Positions 35,681-48,866 of a stretch of DNA of 64,000 bases are shown piece after piece. Source of the stretch: Actinokineospora iranica (GTDB lineage: Bacteria > Actinomycetota > Actinomycetes > Mycobacteriales > Pseudonocardiaceae); NCBI RefSeq assembly GCF_900101685.1, contig NZ_FMZZ01000020.1, positions 1 through 64,000 on the forward strand, read 5' to 3'. The first letter of the stretch is position 1. Each line of letters starts with the position of its first letter. The position numbers and the translations under genes were made by a program. Under the pieces are notes generated by a model. The model was not told the DNA's origin, did not search any database, and saw only the letters and a list, made by a program, of their open reading frames with translations.

Positions 35681-35927
35681 CCTGCCCCTCCGGTTTTCCG
35701 ATTCCGGAAAATATTGGCGGCACCGGCAAGCGGTTGTCAACGCCAACTTTCCGCTTTGTCACCTTTGAAAGCCAACGACATTGCCTGGGTTGACAAAGGC
35801 GGCATTTGTTGTCCATTTCGCGCAACGGACGTCAGCGGCCGTCGTTTCTGGAGTCAGTCAAGACAAGGTCCACCCGGTCGGGGTTATTCGGTTGACCGGC
35901 ACCGGCCCGGCACGGTGGCATCAGGTC

Positions 35928-37118
35928 ATGCGGAGTTATCGGCGAATGCTCGGCCTGCCCGGGATGCGGACGCTGATGATCCTGATGCTCTTCGCCCGGC
36001 TCCCCGCCTCCGCCGCGGGCATGGTGCTGACCCTGCACGTCGCGGTCGGGATGAAACGGGGCTACGGCGCGGCCGGGCTCGTCGGCGGGGTGGCGACCGT
36101 CGGCATCGCCCTCGGCGCGCCGGTCATGGGCCGGGTGGTCGACCGCTACGGGCTGCGGCCGATGCTGGTGCTCACCACCGTGGGCGAAGCCGCGTTCTGG
36201 CTCACCGCGCGGCACATGTCCTACCCGGTGCTGCTCGCCTGCGCGTTCGCTGGCGGGTTTCTCGTGCTGCCCGCGATGTCCATCGGCAGGCAGGCCATCG
36301 CCGCGCTGGTGCCGGTGGACCTGCGGCGCACGGCGTACTCGTTGGACTCGGTGTCGGTGGAGTTGACGTACATGGTCGGGCCCGCGATGGCGGTGCTGCT
36401 GGCCACGCAGGTCTCCACGGGCGTGGCGACCATCGGGGTCGGTGGCACGGTGGTCGCGGCCGGGGTGGCCCTGTTCGTGGTGAATCCCCGGGTTCGGGCC
36501 GCCCATGAGCAGGCGCACGGCAGCGAGCGCATCCCGCGCCGCGAGTGGCTTACCGCGCGCATGGTCGGGGTGTACGCGGTCGGCGCGGGCGCGGTGTTCG
36601 TGCTGGCGGGCACCGACGTGACGATGGTCGCGGCGCTGCGGGCGGCGGATCAGCTCGACTGGACCGGGGCGGTGGTCGCAGTCATCTGCGTGGCGTCCGC
36701 GGCCGGTGGCCTCGTGCACGGGGCGGTCCAGCGCTCGCTGCCGCAGGTGACGCTCATGGCCCTGCTCGGGCTGCTGGTCATCCCGGTCGGGCTGTTCGCC
36801 GGGCAGTGGTGGATGCTCGCGCTCGCCCTGGTCCCGAGCAGCGCTATGTGCGCGCCGACAGTCGCCGCTACCGGCGAAGAGGTAAGCAGGTTGGCGCCGC
36901 CCTCTATGCGCGGTGAGGCGACGGGCTTGCAGAGTTCGGCGTTCACTCTTGGCGCGGCTACCGGATCGCCGTTAGTGGGGTTCGTGGTCGACCACTCGTC
37001 GGCGGCGTGGGGGTTCGCGGTGGCCGGGATCGGCGGCGTGCTCGTCGCCGGGGCCGCTTGGGCGCTCGGCGCGGGCCGAACCGCCCGGACGCCTATTTCA
37101 GCAGGTAGCCCATCGTGA
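35928..37118 (+). CDS. MFS transporter
   Basis: A 396-residue major facilitator with twelve membrane helices and the motif A-like loop GRVVDRYGLRPMLVL. It is similar in style to the MFS at 10062 (short N terminus, a loop after helix 6 with RVRAAHEQAHGSERIPRRE). The substrate is unknown. I chose the ATG giving MRSYRRMLGLPGMRTL because the first helix starts soon after; further in-frame starts exist upstream. The 3' end overlaps the 3' end of the convergent kinase gene by 26 bp. Confidence 0.85.
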   Translation: MRSYRRMLGLPGMRTLMILMLFARLPASAAGMVLTLHVAVGMKRGYGAAGLVGGVATVGIALGAPVMGRVVDRYGLRPMLVLTTVGEAAFWLTARHMSYPVLLACAFAGGFLVLPAMSIGRQAIAALVPVDLRRTAYSLDSVSVELTYMVGPAMAVLLATQVSTGVATIGVGGTVVAAGVALFVVNPRVRAAHEQAHGSERIPRREWLTARMVGVYAVGAGAVFVLAGTDVTMVAALRAADQLDWTGAVVAVICVASAAGGLVHGAVQRSLPQVTLMALLGLLVIPVGLFAGQWWMLALALVPSSAMCAPTVAATGEEVSRLAPPSMRGEATGLQSSAFTLGAATGSPLVGFVVDHSSAAWGFAVAGIGGVLVAGAAWALGAGRTARTPISAGSPS

Positions 37119-38796
37119 ACTCGGTGGTCTTGCCCTCGCAGTTCGGGTCGCGCGAGTCGAAGTGGCTGCCGCCCTGGTTGCACCGCTGCAACGCGATGGT
37201 GCCCGGGACCTGCTTGGTGAAGATGTAGCCGAGGAACCCGAGCGTCTTCTGGCCCTCGCAGCCGCCGGTCTGGTCGGTCGAGGTGAACCGGTCCTCGCTG
37301 TTGCTGACCTGGCAGGCGAAGAGCTTGCGGGTGCCCGGCTCGGCGTCCTTCACCAGCGACCCGAGCGCCGACTCGCGGCTGAACCCGGCGGGCGGCGCGC
37401 CGGTGCCGCTGTAGTGCCAGCCGGACGGGTGGTTGTAGCGGATGAGAGCGACCGGAACCCGGGCGGGCTTGGTCGAGGTCGGCGCGGCACTCGACGACTG
37501 GCCGGGCTCGGACGGCGCGGCGCTGTCCGGCGCGCCCGAGGACGGCGCGGCCGCGGCGCCGCCGCTGGGCTGGACCACCGACACGGACACCGAGACCGAC
37601 ACCGACGGAGCCCCGGCCGAGACAGGGCCAGGGGCCGCGGTCCCCTGCGCGCCCTCGGCGTCCCGCGTCGTCGTGGTGGCGGGCTGCTCGTTGGCGACCT
37701 GCTGCGGCGCGGCCGTGCCCTTCTCGTCCTTCCCGGGGACCAGCAGGAACACCGCGGCGAGGCCCGCGACGACGACCCCGGCCGCGCCCGCGAACATCAG
37801 CGTGCGCTTCGACTTCTTCCGCGGCTCGTCCCAGGCGGGCTCGTCCCACTCGGGCTGCTGGTCCCACTTGTCGGCCTGGGCCACGGCGGGCCGGGTCGGC
37901 CGCCGCGGCTCGGCCACGACCGCGGTCGGCCCGGCCACGACGTGGGTCTCGTCGGTGATCGCGGACAGCACGTCGGTGGTTTCCGGGTCGCCGCCGCCCG
38001 ACGCCGGGCCGAGCAGGCTCAGGACACCGCCCGCGGTGAGCCGGGCGTCCGGGTCGTGGTTGAGCAGGCCGAGCACGACCGAGGCGAGCGCCCCCTGCGC
38101 GCGCACCGGGCGCGGCTTGTCGAACATGATCGCGTGCAGGGTGGCCGCGGTGGTGGTGCGGGTGAACGGCGCCTGCCCCTCCACGGCGTGGAACAGCGTC
38201 GCCCCCAGCGCCCACAGGTCCGACGCCGGGCCGGGCGACGCCCCGGAGAACAGCTCCGGGGCCATGTAGCCGGGCGAGCCCATCATGCCGGTCGTGGTCA
38301 GCGCCGGGTCGTCCATGGCGCGGGCGATGCCGAAGTCGGCGAGCTTCACCCGGTCGCCGGGCAGCACCATGATGTTGCTCGGCTTGACGTCGCGGTGCAC
38401 GATGCCCGCGGCGTGCGCGGTCCGCAGCGCGCCGATCACCTGCCGGGCGATCTCGCGCACCCGCGCGTCCGGCAGCGGGCCGCGGGCGAGCAGGTCGGCC
38501 AGGGTGGGCGCCTCGACCAACTCCATGACGATGTAGGCCGAGCCGTGCTCGGCGGTCACGTCGAACACGGTGACCACGGCCGGGTCGTTCAACCGGCCCG
38601 CGGTGCGCGCCTCGCGCAGCACGCGTTCGAGGAAGATCTCGCGCTCGCGGCCGCCGATGCCGGGCGGGATCGGGACCTCCTTGAGCGCGACCTGCCGCCC
38701 GATGACCTGGTCCTGCGCCCGCCACACGACGCCCATGCCGCCGCGGCCGAGTTCGCCGACGACCGCGTATCGGCCCGCGACCAGCTTCTGCTCCAC
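37093..38796 (-). CDS. Transmembrane Ser/Thr protein kinase (PknB-like) with duplicated C-terminal motif
   Basis: A 567-residue Hanks-type kinase. The kinase domain (about residues 8-260) has the glycine loop LGRGGMGVVWRA, the catalytic VALKEV Lys, HRDVKPSN, and ADFGIARA. One transmembrane helix (TLMFAGAAGVVVAGLAAVFLLV, about 335-356) leads to a Ser/Ala/Pro-rich stalk and an exported domain of about 115 residues. That domain repeats a motif: RFTSTDQTGGCEGQKTLGFLGY and HFDSRDPNCEGKTTEFTMGY, each with a preceding Cys, suggesting two small lobes held by disulfides and perhaps binding a cell-wall ligand. It starts at GTG and is monocistronic. Confidence 0.9.
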   Translation of the reverse strand: MEQKLVAGRYAVVGELGRGGMGVVWRAQDQVIGRQVALKEVPIPPGIGGREREIFLERVLREARTAGRLNDPAVVTVFDVTAEHGSAYIVMELVEAPTLADLLARGPLPDARVREIARQVIGALRTAHAAGIVHRDVKPSNIMVLPGDRVKLADFGIARAMDDPALTTTGMMGSPGYMAPELFSGASPGPASDLWALGATLFHAVEGQAPFTRTTTAATLHAIMFDKPRPVRAQGALASVVLGLLNHDPDARLTAGGVLSLLGPASGGGDPETTDVLSAITDETHVVAGPTAVVAEPRRPTRPAVAQADKWDQQPEWDEPAWDEPRKKSKRTLMFAGAAGVVVAGLAAVFLLVPGKDEKGTAAPQQVANEQPATTTTRDAEGAQGTAAPGPVSAGAPSVSVSVSVSVVQPSGGAAAAPSSGAPDSAAPSEPGQSSSAAPTSTKPARVPVALIRYNHPSGWHYSGTGAPPAGFSRESALGSLVKDAEPGTRKLFACQVSNSEDRFTSTDQTGGCEGQKTLGFLGYIFTKQVPGTIALQRCNQGGSHFDSRDPNCEGKTTEFTMGYLLK

Positions 38797-38863
38797 CAGA
38801 CCCCCCGAAACCCGAACGGCGCCCCCGTACGCATCGAATGCTACGAAGGCGCCGTCGAGGGGT

Positions 38864-39942
38864 TTACAGGCGGGCGGCGAGAGCCTCCGCGACCTCGTAT
38901 GTGTTGAGCGCGGCGCCCTTGCGCAAGTTGTCGCCGCAGACGAAGAAGTCGAGCGTGTTGGGGAAGTCCAGCGCCTGGCGGACGCGGCCGACGTAGGTCG
39001 GGTCGCCGCCGACGACGTCGGCCGGGGTCGGGAACTCCCCGTTGGCCGGGTCGTCCACGAGCACGACCGACGGCTGCGCGCCGAAGATCTTGCGCGCTTC
39101 CTCGACGGTGACCGGGGAGGCGAAGGTGGCGTGCACGGCGAGCGAGTGCGTGGTGACCACCGGGACGCGCACGCAGGTCGCGGAGACCTTCAGGTCCGGG
39201 ATGCCGAGGATCTTGCGGGACTCGTTGCGGACCTTGAGCTCCTCGCTGGCCCAGCCGTCCTCCTTGAGCGAGCCTGCCCAGGGCACGACGTTGAACGCCA
39301 GCGGCGCGGGGAACGGCGAGTCCTCCTGCGCCAGCCCGGCGGCGGCGAGCGCCGCGCGGACGTCGCCCGCCTTGGTGCCCAGGTTCTGGCCCGCGACGGC
39401 GGCGTACTCGGCGTAGAGGCGGTCGATGCCATCCTGGCCCGCGCCGGAAGCGGCCTGGTAGGAGGCGACGACCAGTTCGCGCAGCTCGAAGGCGTGGTGC
39501 AGCGCGCCGAGGGCGGCCATCATCGACAGGGTCGTGCAGTTGGGGTTGGCGATGATGCCTCTCGGATAAGACAGTCGGTCGCGCGTCAGATCCCCGTTGA
39601 CCTCGGGGACGACCAGCGGCACGTCGTCGTCCATGCGGAACGCGCCCGAGTTGTCGACCGCGACCGCGCCGCGCTCGGCGGCGATCGGCGCCCACTGCGC
39701 GGACACCGCGTCGGGCACGTCGAACATGGCCACGTCCACGCCGTCGAAGACCTCCGGCGCGAGCGCGAGCACGGTCAGCTCCTCGCCGCGAACGGTGATC
39801 TTCTTGCCCGCCGAGCGCGGCGACGCGATCAGCCGCACCTCGCCCCACGGCCAGTTCTCCCGGCCGTTCAGGATGTCGATCATTACCGTGCCCACGGCGC
39901 CGGTAGCGCCGACCAGGGCCAAGGTAGGTGCTGCGTTTGTCA

Positions 39943-39943
<1 letters not shown>
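38864..39943 (-). CDS. asd: Aspartate-semialdehyde dehydrogenase
   Basis: A 359-residue enzyme reducing aspartyl phosphate to aspartate semialdehyde, the second step of Lys/Thr/Met/DAP synthesis. The NADP-binding [18 protein letters not shown], the catalytic Cys in [14 protein letters not shown], and the catalytic His in [12 protein letters not shown] are present. The start GTG shares one base with the TAG stop of lysC, so the two are translationally coupled, the usual lysC-asd operon order in actinobacteria. Confidence 0.96.
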
Positions 39944-41208
<1,265 letters not shown>

Positions 41209-41397
41209 TGCGTGCAACCTCCTCAGGCCGTGCGCGATTCGGCGGCCGGGACGGCCGTCGCCGCACATCGGACCGAGCGTACCCGCGCCATCCCGCCGTC
41301 CCCGGGGGTTCTGTGGCCGTTGCCACTTCACCCCCCGTTGGGGTCGGTCCCACTACTGTTGGACACCGAATCAACCAGCCGCGGGGGAAGGATCCGG

Positions 41398-42633
41398 GTG
41401 TCCGCGACGGAAATGACGCGCACCGGAGCCGAAGAGGCGCCGGAGACACAGGCAGAGGGCCCGGCGACGACGGGCCCGCAGGCGTCGGCGGGCCGGTCGC
41501 GCAGATGGACCGCGGCCAGGGCGCTGCGGCTGCTCACCCCCGCGCTGGTCTTCCTCGGCATCCGCCAGGTCGGGCTGCTCGTGCTGAGCTGGATGGCCGG
41601 GGAGAACGACCGGCAGGTGGGCCCCACGCTGCGCTCGTGGGACGGCGAGTGGTTCCTGGCCATCGCCGAGAAGGGCTACGCGGGCGTCCCGCACAACCTG
41701 GTCGACGCGCACGGCACGCGCAGCGACGAGACCCCGCTGGCGTTCTTCCCCGGCTACCCGAAGCTGGTGGGCTGGCTGCACGACCTGGGCTTCGCGCTGG
41801 TGCCCGCGGCGCTGGCGGTGACCATCGTGTCCGGCGTGGTGTGCGCCTACGGGCTGACCCGGCTGGGCGCGCTGGTCCGCGGCGGGTCGCGGCGGACCAG
41901 CCTGATCCTGGTCGCGCTGTTCGCCGCGTCGCCGATGGCGATCGTGCTGTCCATGACGTACTCGGAGGCCCTGTTCTGCGCCTTCGCGGTGTGGGCGCTG
42001 GTGTTCGTCCTGGAGCGGAACTGGATCGGCGCCGGGCTGTGCGCGGCGGCGGCGGGCCTGGTCCGGCCCACCGCGGCGGCGCTGATCCTGGCCGTCGGGC
42101 TGGCGGCGCTGGTCGCGGTCATCAAGCGGCGGGACGGCTGGCGGCCGTGGGTGGGCGGCCTGCTCGCCCCGCTCGGCCTGGTCGGGTACCTGGCCTGGGT
42201 GGGCACCAGGACCGGCGAGTGGAACGGCTGGTTCGCCCTGCAGCGGCGCGGCTGGGACTCCGGCTTCGACGGCGGCTCGGCCACCCTGCGGTTCAGCGTC
42301 GAGGTGCTGTCCGACGCGCGGTCGGTGCTGGAGGTGGCCACGGTCGGGCTGATCGTGGTGGCGCTGGCGCTGCTGGTGATCGGCTTCCGGCGGCGGCTGG
42401 AGTGGCCGCTGCTGGTGTACTCCCTGGGCGTGCTGGTGATGGACCTGTGCTCCAACGGCATGATGAACTCCAAGGTCCGGCTCATGGTGCCCGCGTTCAC
42501 CCTGCTGGTGCCGCTGGCGCTGGCGCTGGCGAAGCGACGGACCTCGACGATGGTCCTGGCACTGGCCGCGGTCGCGCTGACCGGCTCCTGGTTCGGCGCG
42601 TACGGCGTGACGGCGTGGGGCTATGCGATCTGA
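41398..42633 (+). CDS. Polytopic membrane protein, PIG-V-like mannosyltransferase family
   Basis: A 411-residue membrane protein with a charged N terminus of about 40 residues and nine to ten helices. The first large loop contains SWDGEWFLAIAEKGYAG, the R-W-D-x-x-(W/H)-(F/Y)-x-x-I-A motif of PIG-V-like GT-C glycosyltransferases, and FFPGYPKL follows. It is likely to transfer mannose or another sugar from a polyprenyl-phosphate donor outside the membrane, but the acceptor is unknown. The GTG start has a GGGGGAAGG site upstream. Its stop lies 11 bp inside the following nitroreductase gene, implying coupling. Confidence 0.75.
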   Translation: MSATEMTRTGAEEAPETQAEGPATTGPQASAGRSRRWTAARALRLLTPALVFLGIRQVGLLVLSWMAGENDRQVGPTLRSWDGEWFLAIAEKGYAGVPHNLVDAHGTRSDETPLAFFPGYPKLVGWLHDLGFALVPAALAVTIVSGVVCAYGLTRLGALVRGGSRRTSLILVALFAASPMAIVLSMTYSEALFCAFAVWALVFVLERNWIGAGLCAAAAGLVRPTAAALILAVGLAALVAVIKRRDGWRPWVGGLLAPLGLVGYLAWVGTRTGEWNGWFALQRRGWDSGFDGGSATLRFSVEVLSDARSVLEVATVGLIVVALALLVIGFRRRLEWPLLVYSLGVLVMDLCSNGMMNSKVRLMVPAFTLLVPLALALAKRRTSTMVLALAAVALTGSWFGAYGVTAWGYAI

Positions 42634-43204
42634 TCCGCACGAGTTGATCGCCGCCCGGTGGAGTCCGCGGGCGCTGGACCCGGCCGGGGTGGTGCCCGCC
42701 GACGCGCTGCTGCGGATGCTGGAGGCGGCCAGGTGGGCGCCCTCGTACGGCAACACCCAGCCCGCCCGGTACCTGGTCGGCCCGCGCGGGACGGCCACGT
42801 TCGACCGGATTCTGGCGCTGCTCAACCGGGGCAACCAGGCCTGGGCCGGGAACGCGGGGGCGCTGCTGGTGGCGTGCGCGCAGACCGAGAACGCCAAGGG
42901 CGCCGTGCCCTACGCCGAGTACGGGGTGGGGCTGGCCACGGAGAACCTGGTGCTGCAAGCCGTCGCCGAGGGTTTGGTCGCGCACCAGATGGCCGGGTTC
43001 GACGCGCCGGGCGTGGCCAGGGAGTTCGGGCTGCCCGCGTCGGTCGTGCCGCTTACCGCGATCGCGGTAGGCGTGCTCGGGTCGCCCGACCTGCTACCGG
43101 AGGACCGTAGGGCGCGAGAGACCGCGCCCAGGACACGCCTACCGCTGCGCGAAACCGCGTTTACCGGCGACTGGGGAACACCGTTCAGCCCAGACGGCGA
43201 ATGA
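42623..43204 (+). CDS. Nitroreductase family protein
   Basis: A 193-residue flavoprotein of the nitroreductase family (FMN-binding, NAD(P)H-dependent). The FMN-binding Arg cluster AARWSPRALDPAG and RWAPSYGNTQPARYLV are clear, followed by VGLATENLVLQAVAEGLVAHQMAGFD and the dimer helix. The exact reducible substrate is unknown. The ATG overlaps the end of the preceding membrane protein gene by 11 bp. A tiny ORF runs antisense across the 3' end. Confidence 0.88.
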   Translation: MRSDPHELIAARWSPRALDPAGVVPADALLRMLEAARWAPSYGNTQPARYLVGPRGTATFDRILALLNRGNQAWAGNAGALLVACAQTENAKGAVPYAEYGVGLATENLVLQAVAEGLVAHQMAGFDAPGVAREFGLPASVVPLTAIAVGVLGSPDLLPEDRRARETAPRTRLPLRETAFTGDWGTPFSPDGE

Positions 43205-43265
43205 GCCGGTTGCCCACCGACGACACGACCAGCCAGAACACCGCGGCGAGCCCGAGGTTCACCAC
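43185..43265 (-). CDS. Possible 26-residue single-helix membrane peptide
   Basis: The frame GTG GTG AAC CTC... encodes VVNLGLAAVFWLVVSSVGNR followed by LIRRLG, a hydrophobic segment with a positively charged C terminus, like known bacterial small membrane proteins. Its 3' part is antisense to the end of the nitroreductase gene. An in-frame stop lies just upstream, so it cannot be longer. No strong ribosome site is visible, so it may be fortuitous. Confidence 0.3.
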   Translation of the reverse strand: MVNLGLAAVFWLVVSSVGNRLIRRLG

Positions 43266-43453
43266 GACGTCCGGTCACTATCCGCGCCGCGGCTCCTCGA
43301 TTGCCGGTGCCATGCCCTCTGCTTGTGGTCATATCGGGAAAGTGCCCCTGACCTCGGAGTCCTCAACTACTCCGAGCAGCCCAACGCGATCCGCCGTCCA
43401 GCATGTGGACAGCCCGGTTACGTGACCGCGCGGAGTCTGGTTACTCTGGGCTG

Positions 43454-43479
43454 GTGGCGCGTGCACTCCTGCTTCTCCG

Positions 43480-43495
<16 letters not shown>
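43454..43495 (+). promoter_or_regulatory. leuL: leuA leader peptide (MARALLLLRRDGA)
   Basis: A 13-codon ORF upstream of leuA starts at GTG and has four consecutive leucine codons (CTC CTG CTT CTC). It is overlapped by a strong stem-loop just after the Leu codons. This is the layout of ribosome-mediated attenuation: stalling at Leu codons when leucyl-tRNA is scarce alters folding of the following hairpin. Leucine-rich leaders before leuA are known in actinobacteria. Confidence 0.75.
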
Positions 43496-45367
<1,872 letters not shown>

Positions 45368-45386
45368 CCCCACCCCAGCAACACCC

Positions 45387-45432
45387 GGAAGGCCACCTTC
45401 GAGACCCCCAACAGTCTCGAAGGTGGCCTTCC
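45387..45432 (+). terminator. Terminator after leuA
   Basis: A perfect 19-bp stem (GGAAGGCCACCTTCGAGAC and its complement) with an 8-base loop, followed by TTCAAG, 19 bp after the leuA stop. Confidence 0.9.
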
Positions 45433-45438
45433 TTCAAG

Positions 45439-45462
45439 CCCTGCCCTGCCCTGCCCTGCCCT
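45439..45462 (+). repeat. Short CCCTG pentanucleotide run
   Basis: Nearly five copies of the same 5-mer as at 12883, again ending in CTCAAGC and again located between a plus-strand gene end and a copy of the 148-bp element. Confidence 0.85.
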
Positions 45463-45533
45463 CAAGCACACCCAACAAAAGGCACCCTGCCGTCAACCGC
45501 GCCCCCTGCCAGGCAGAACCAACCCTGCCAGGT

Positions 45534-45681
45534 GCTCGATGGGGTGGAGTGGTTTCTTTGGGGGTGAAGGAAGATCCCTAAACTCGCCGTGGTCGTGGGG
45601 CCGAAGGCTCCCCACCCGTCTTTCCCACGACGGGATCTTCCTTCGTAGGGGCCCCAAAGAAACCACTCCACCCCATCGAGC
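45534..45681 (+). repeat. 148-bp hairpin element, copy 5 (family 1)
   Basis: Almost the same as copy 3, including the paired arm change TTTCTTTGGGG/CCCCAAAGAAA. It ends only 8 bp from the stop of oppF, so it can act as its terminator. Confidence 0.95.
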
Positions 45682-45689
45682 AAACCCGC

Positions 45690-46712
45690 TCAGACCGACC
45701 CACCGACGTTCTCCGGAAAGTGGCAAGCCGCCCGATGCCCCGGAGCGAGTTCCGCCAGCGCCGGTTCCTCGACCTTGCACACTTCCTGCGCCTTCCAGCA
45801 CCGCGTGTGGAACCGACATCCCACGGGCGGATTGATCGGACTGGGCACGTCTCCCTGCAACCGGATACGTTCCCGCCGGGTCCGCCGAGAGGTGTCCGGG
45901 ACAGGCACAGCGGACAGCAAAGCGACCGTATACGGGTGCATGGGCCGCTCATACAGCGACGTCCGGTCAGCGATCTCCATGATCTTGCCCAGGTACATCA
46001 CCGCGACCCGGTCCGACACATGCCGAACGACAGACAGATCGTGCGCGATCATCACGTAAGTCAGGTTGAACTCGTCCTGCAGGTCCTCCAGCAGGTTGAC
46101 CACCTGAGCCTGAATGGACACATCCAAAGCGGACACCGGCTCGTCCGCCACGATGAGCTTGGGCTTGAGCGCAAGCGTCCGCGCGATACCGATCCGCTGA
46201 CGCTGCCCGCCGGAGAACTCGTGCGGATAACGGTTGTAGTGCTCAGGGTTGAGTCCCACCAGCTCCAGCAAATCCTGCACCGCCCGTTTGACACCGTTCT
46301 CGGGCCGCACCTTCTGCAACCGGAAGGGAGCGCCGACGATCGTGCCGACCGTGTGCCGGGGATTCAGCGACGAGTAAGGGTCCTGGAAGATCATCTGGAC
46401 GTCGCACCGCAAGGGCCGCATAGCGCTCATCGACAGGTGGCTGATATCGCGGCCGTCAAGGACTATCTTGCCTGAGGTCGGTTCCAGCAGGCGGGTGAGC
46501 AGCCGCCCGGTCGTCGTCTTCCCACAGCCGGATTCGCCGACGAGGGAAAGGGTTTCACCCCGGTTGACCGAGAAGGTCAGGCCGTCGACCGCCTGGACCG
46601 CGCCAACCTGGCGTTGCAGAATGCCTCGGCGGATCGGGAAGTGCTTGCGCAGGCCCGTGACGGACAGCAGTTCCCCGGCCGGTTTCGGTGTGCTCACGGC
46701 GTCCTCGCTCAC
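45690..46712 (-). CDS. oppF: Oligopeptide/dipeptide ABC transporter ATP-binding protein (OppF type)
   Basis: A 340-residue ATPase of a peptide importer. Walker A is [12 protein letters not shown], the signature [13 protein letters not shown], Walker [13 protein letters not shown], and the H-loop IAHDLSVV. The C-terminal Opp/Dpp extension ([19 protein letters not shown]) has the cysteine cluster seen in this family, which can bind a 4Fe-4S cluster. It overlaps oppD by 4 bp and is the last gene of the operon, ending at hairpin copy 5. Confidence 0.92.
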   Translation of the reverse strand: MSEDAVSTPKPAGELLSVTGLRKHFPIRRGILQRQVGAVQAVDGLTFSVNRGETLSLVGESGCGKTTTGRLLTRLLEPTSGKIVLDGRDISHLSMSAMRPLRCDVQMIFQDPYSSLNPRHTVGTIVGAPFRLQKVRPENGVKRAVQDLLELVGLNPEHYNRYPHEFSGGQRQRIGIARTLALKPKLIVADEPVSALDVSIQAQVVNLLEDLQDEFNLTYVMIAHDLSVVRHVSDRVAVMYLGKIMEIADRTSLYERPMHPYTVALLSAVPVPDTSRRTRRERIRLQGDVPSPINPPVGCRFHTRCWKAQEVCKVEEPALAELAPGHRAACHFPENVGGSV

Positions 46713-47767
46713 AGCTTCGGCCTGATCTCTTCGTCCCAGATGTGGTGGCGGTCCTCGGTGGGGAGGTGGCAGGCGATGTGGTGGCCGCCGCCGATGTCGC
46801 GGAACTCGGGGCGCTCGGTGAAGCTGAGGTCGCCGTTGCGGCCCGCGTACGCGCAGCGCGGGTTGAACGGGCAGCCGTCCGGCACGTTGATCAGGCTGGG
46901 CGGGGTGCCCTTGATCGGCTGCAGGCGTTCGCTGCGTTCGCGGTCGAGGCGGGGCATGGAGCCGAGCAGGCCCCAGGTGTAGGGGTGCTGCGGGGAGTTG
47001 AAGATATCGGTGGCGGTGCTGTGTTCCACCGCGCGGCCCGCGTACATGACCATGATGTCGTCGGCGAGTTCGGCGACCACGCCGAGATCGTGGGTGATGA
47101 GGACGACGGCCGAGTCGAACTCCTGCTGCAGATCCCGGATCAGGTCGAGAATCTGCGCCTGGACGGTCACGTCGAGCGCGGTGGTCGGCTCGTCGGCGAT
47201 GAGCAGTTCCGGGTCGCAGGACAGCGCCATCGCGATCATCGCCCGCTGCCGCATACCGCCGGAGAACTGGTGCGGGTAATCGTCCACTCGCGACTTCGGG
47301 TTCGGGATTCCCACGCGCGCCAACAGGTCGATCGCGTGCTTGCGGGCGACCTGTTTGGCCACCTTGTTGTGGACCCGGTACGCCTCGACGATCTGGGCGC
47401 CGACCGTGTAGTACGGGTGCATCGCCGAGAGTGGGTCCTGGAAGATCATCGCCATGCGCTTTCCGCGCAGCAGGCGGACTTTCTCCCGGTCCATGCCGAC
47501 CAGGTTCCGGCCGTCGAGCAGGATCTCGCCGCTGATCCGGGCCGCGCCCTCCTTGTGCAGCCCCATGATCGACAGGCTGGTCACGCTCTTGCCGGAGCCG
47601 GACTCGCCCACGATGCCCAGGGTTTTGCCGCGCTCGACGCTGAACGACAGGTCGTCCACGGACTTGACCACGCCGTCGTCGGTCGGGAAGTGCACCCGCA
47701 GGTTCCGCACTTGCAGGAACGGCAGGCCCGCGCCGCTGTCGAGGCTGTCTTCTGGAATGTGGCTCAC
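46709..47767 (-). CDS. oppD: Oligopeptide/dipeptide ABC transporter ATP-binding protein (OppD type)
   Basis: A 352-residue ATPase with Walker [14 protein letters not shown], signature [13 protein letters not shown], Walker [13 protein letters not shown], and the C-terminal peptide-transporter extension [15 protein letters not shown]. It pairs with OppF to power import. The GTG overlaps the oppB stop (GTGA), and its own stop overlaps oppF, so the chain is translationally coupled. Confidence 0.92.
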   Translation of the reverse strand: MSHIPEDSLDSGAGLPFLQVRNLRVHFPTDDGVVKSVDDLSFSVERGKTLGIVGESGSGKSVTSLSIMGLHKEGAARISGEILLDGRNLVGMDREKVRLLRGKRMAMIFQDPLSAMHPYYTVGAQIVEAYRVHNKVAKQVARKHAIDLLARVGIPNPKSRVDDYPHQFSGGMRQRAMIAMALSCDPELLIADEPTTALDVTVQAQILDLIRDLQQEFDSAVVLITHDLGVVAELADDIMVMYAGRAVEHSTATDIFNSPQHPYTWGLLGSMPRLDRERSERLQPIKGTPPSLINVPDGCPFNPRCAYAGRNGDLSFTERPEFRDIGGGHHIACHLPTEDRHHIWDEEIRPKL

Positions 47768-48786
47768 TTGCGCACCCTCGGGTCGACGACGGCGTAGAGG
47801 AGGTCCACGATCAGGTTCGCGACCACGACGAAGAACGCGGCCAGGATCGTCACCCCCATGACCTTCGGCAGGTCGTAGTTGAGGATTCCCTCGATGGCGT
47901 ACTTGCCCAAGCCCTGCAAGGAGAACGCGCTCTCGGTGAGGATCGCGCCGCCGAGCAGCAGGCCGACGTCCAGGCCGAAGATCGTCAGGATCGGGGTCAG
48001 CGCGCCGCGCAGCCCATGGCGGACGACAACAGTGCGTTCGGGCAGTCCTTTCGCCCGCGCGGTGCGGATGAAGTCCTCGTTCATCGTCTCCAGCATCCCG
48101 GCTCTGGTCAGCCGGGCATACTGGGCGGAGAACAGCAGCGCGAGCGTGATCCACGGCAGCAGCAGGTTGTAGGCCCACTCGCCGGGGTTCTCCAGGAACG
48201 GGGTGTACGCGCCGCCGACCGCGGTCCACCCGAGGTTGTAGGAGAAGACCGAGAGGGAAAGCAGGCCGGTGAAGAAGATCGGCAGCGACACGCCTGCCAG
48301 GGACACGCCCATCGCCACGCGGTCGAAGATGGTTCCCTTGCGCAGCGCGGAAAGCGTGCCGACGGCAAGTCCGGCGAGCAGCCACAGCACCGCGGCGCCG
48401 ACCGCGAGGGACAGCGTCACCGGTATCCGGTCGAGCAGGTCCGGCCAGACGGGTTGGTTGGTGCGGAAGGAATACCCGAGGCATGGGGCCGGGCAGTGCT
48501 CGACGGCCGGGCCGTAGTCGTAGTCCGCGCCGACGAAGATTCCCTTGACCCAGTTCCAGTACTGGACGACGACCGGGTCGTAGAAGCCCAACTTCTCCGC
48601 GGTGGCCCGGATCGTGTCCGGCGTGCTCGTGCGGCCGACATAGCGCGTGGCCAGGGTCTCCGGCGTCGCGCCGAGCAGCTTCGGCGTCACGAAGAAAATC
48701 GAGAACGTCACCGCGCTCACGACGAACAGCAGCACGATCGCCGCGAACAGCCGCCGGATGATGTATGCGATCACAGTGGCCGGCAT
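47764..48786 (-). CDS. oppB: Peptide ABC transporter permease (OppB type)
   Basis: A 340-residue permease with the OppB N-terminal helix and [22 protein letters not shown], a large periplasmic loop with Cys residues ([10 protein letters not shown]), and the cytoplasmic EAA-type loop [22 protein letters not shown] that contacts the ATPases. Six helices are expected. The ATG start is clear. It lies 80 bp after the binding-protein gene in the operon. Confidence 0.92.
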   Translation of the reverse strand: MPATVIAYIIRRLFAAIVLLFVVSAVTFSIFFVTPKLLGATPETLATRYVGRTSTPDTIRATAEKLGFYDPVVVQYWNWVKGIFVGADYDYGPAVEHCPAPCLGYSFRTNQPVWPDLLDRIPVTLSLAVGAAVLWLLAGLAVGTLSALRKGTIFDRVAMGVSLAGVSLPIFFTGLLSLSVFSYNLGWTAVGGAYTPFLENPGEWAYNLLLPWITLALLFSAQYARLTRAGMLETMNEDFIRTARAKGLPERTVVVRHGLRGALTPILTIFGLDVGLLLGGAILTESAFSLQGLGKYAIEGILNYDLPKVMGVTILAAFFVVVANLIVDLLYAVVDPRVRK

Positions 48787-48866
48787 CGGCGGCGGGCCAG
48801 GGAGGTCGCCCCTGGCCCGCCGCCGCTCGCCTTCACCTGCCTAACTTCGAGTCACGACAGAGGGAA

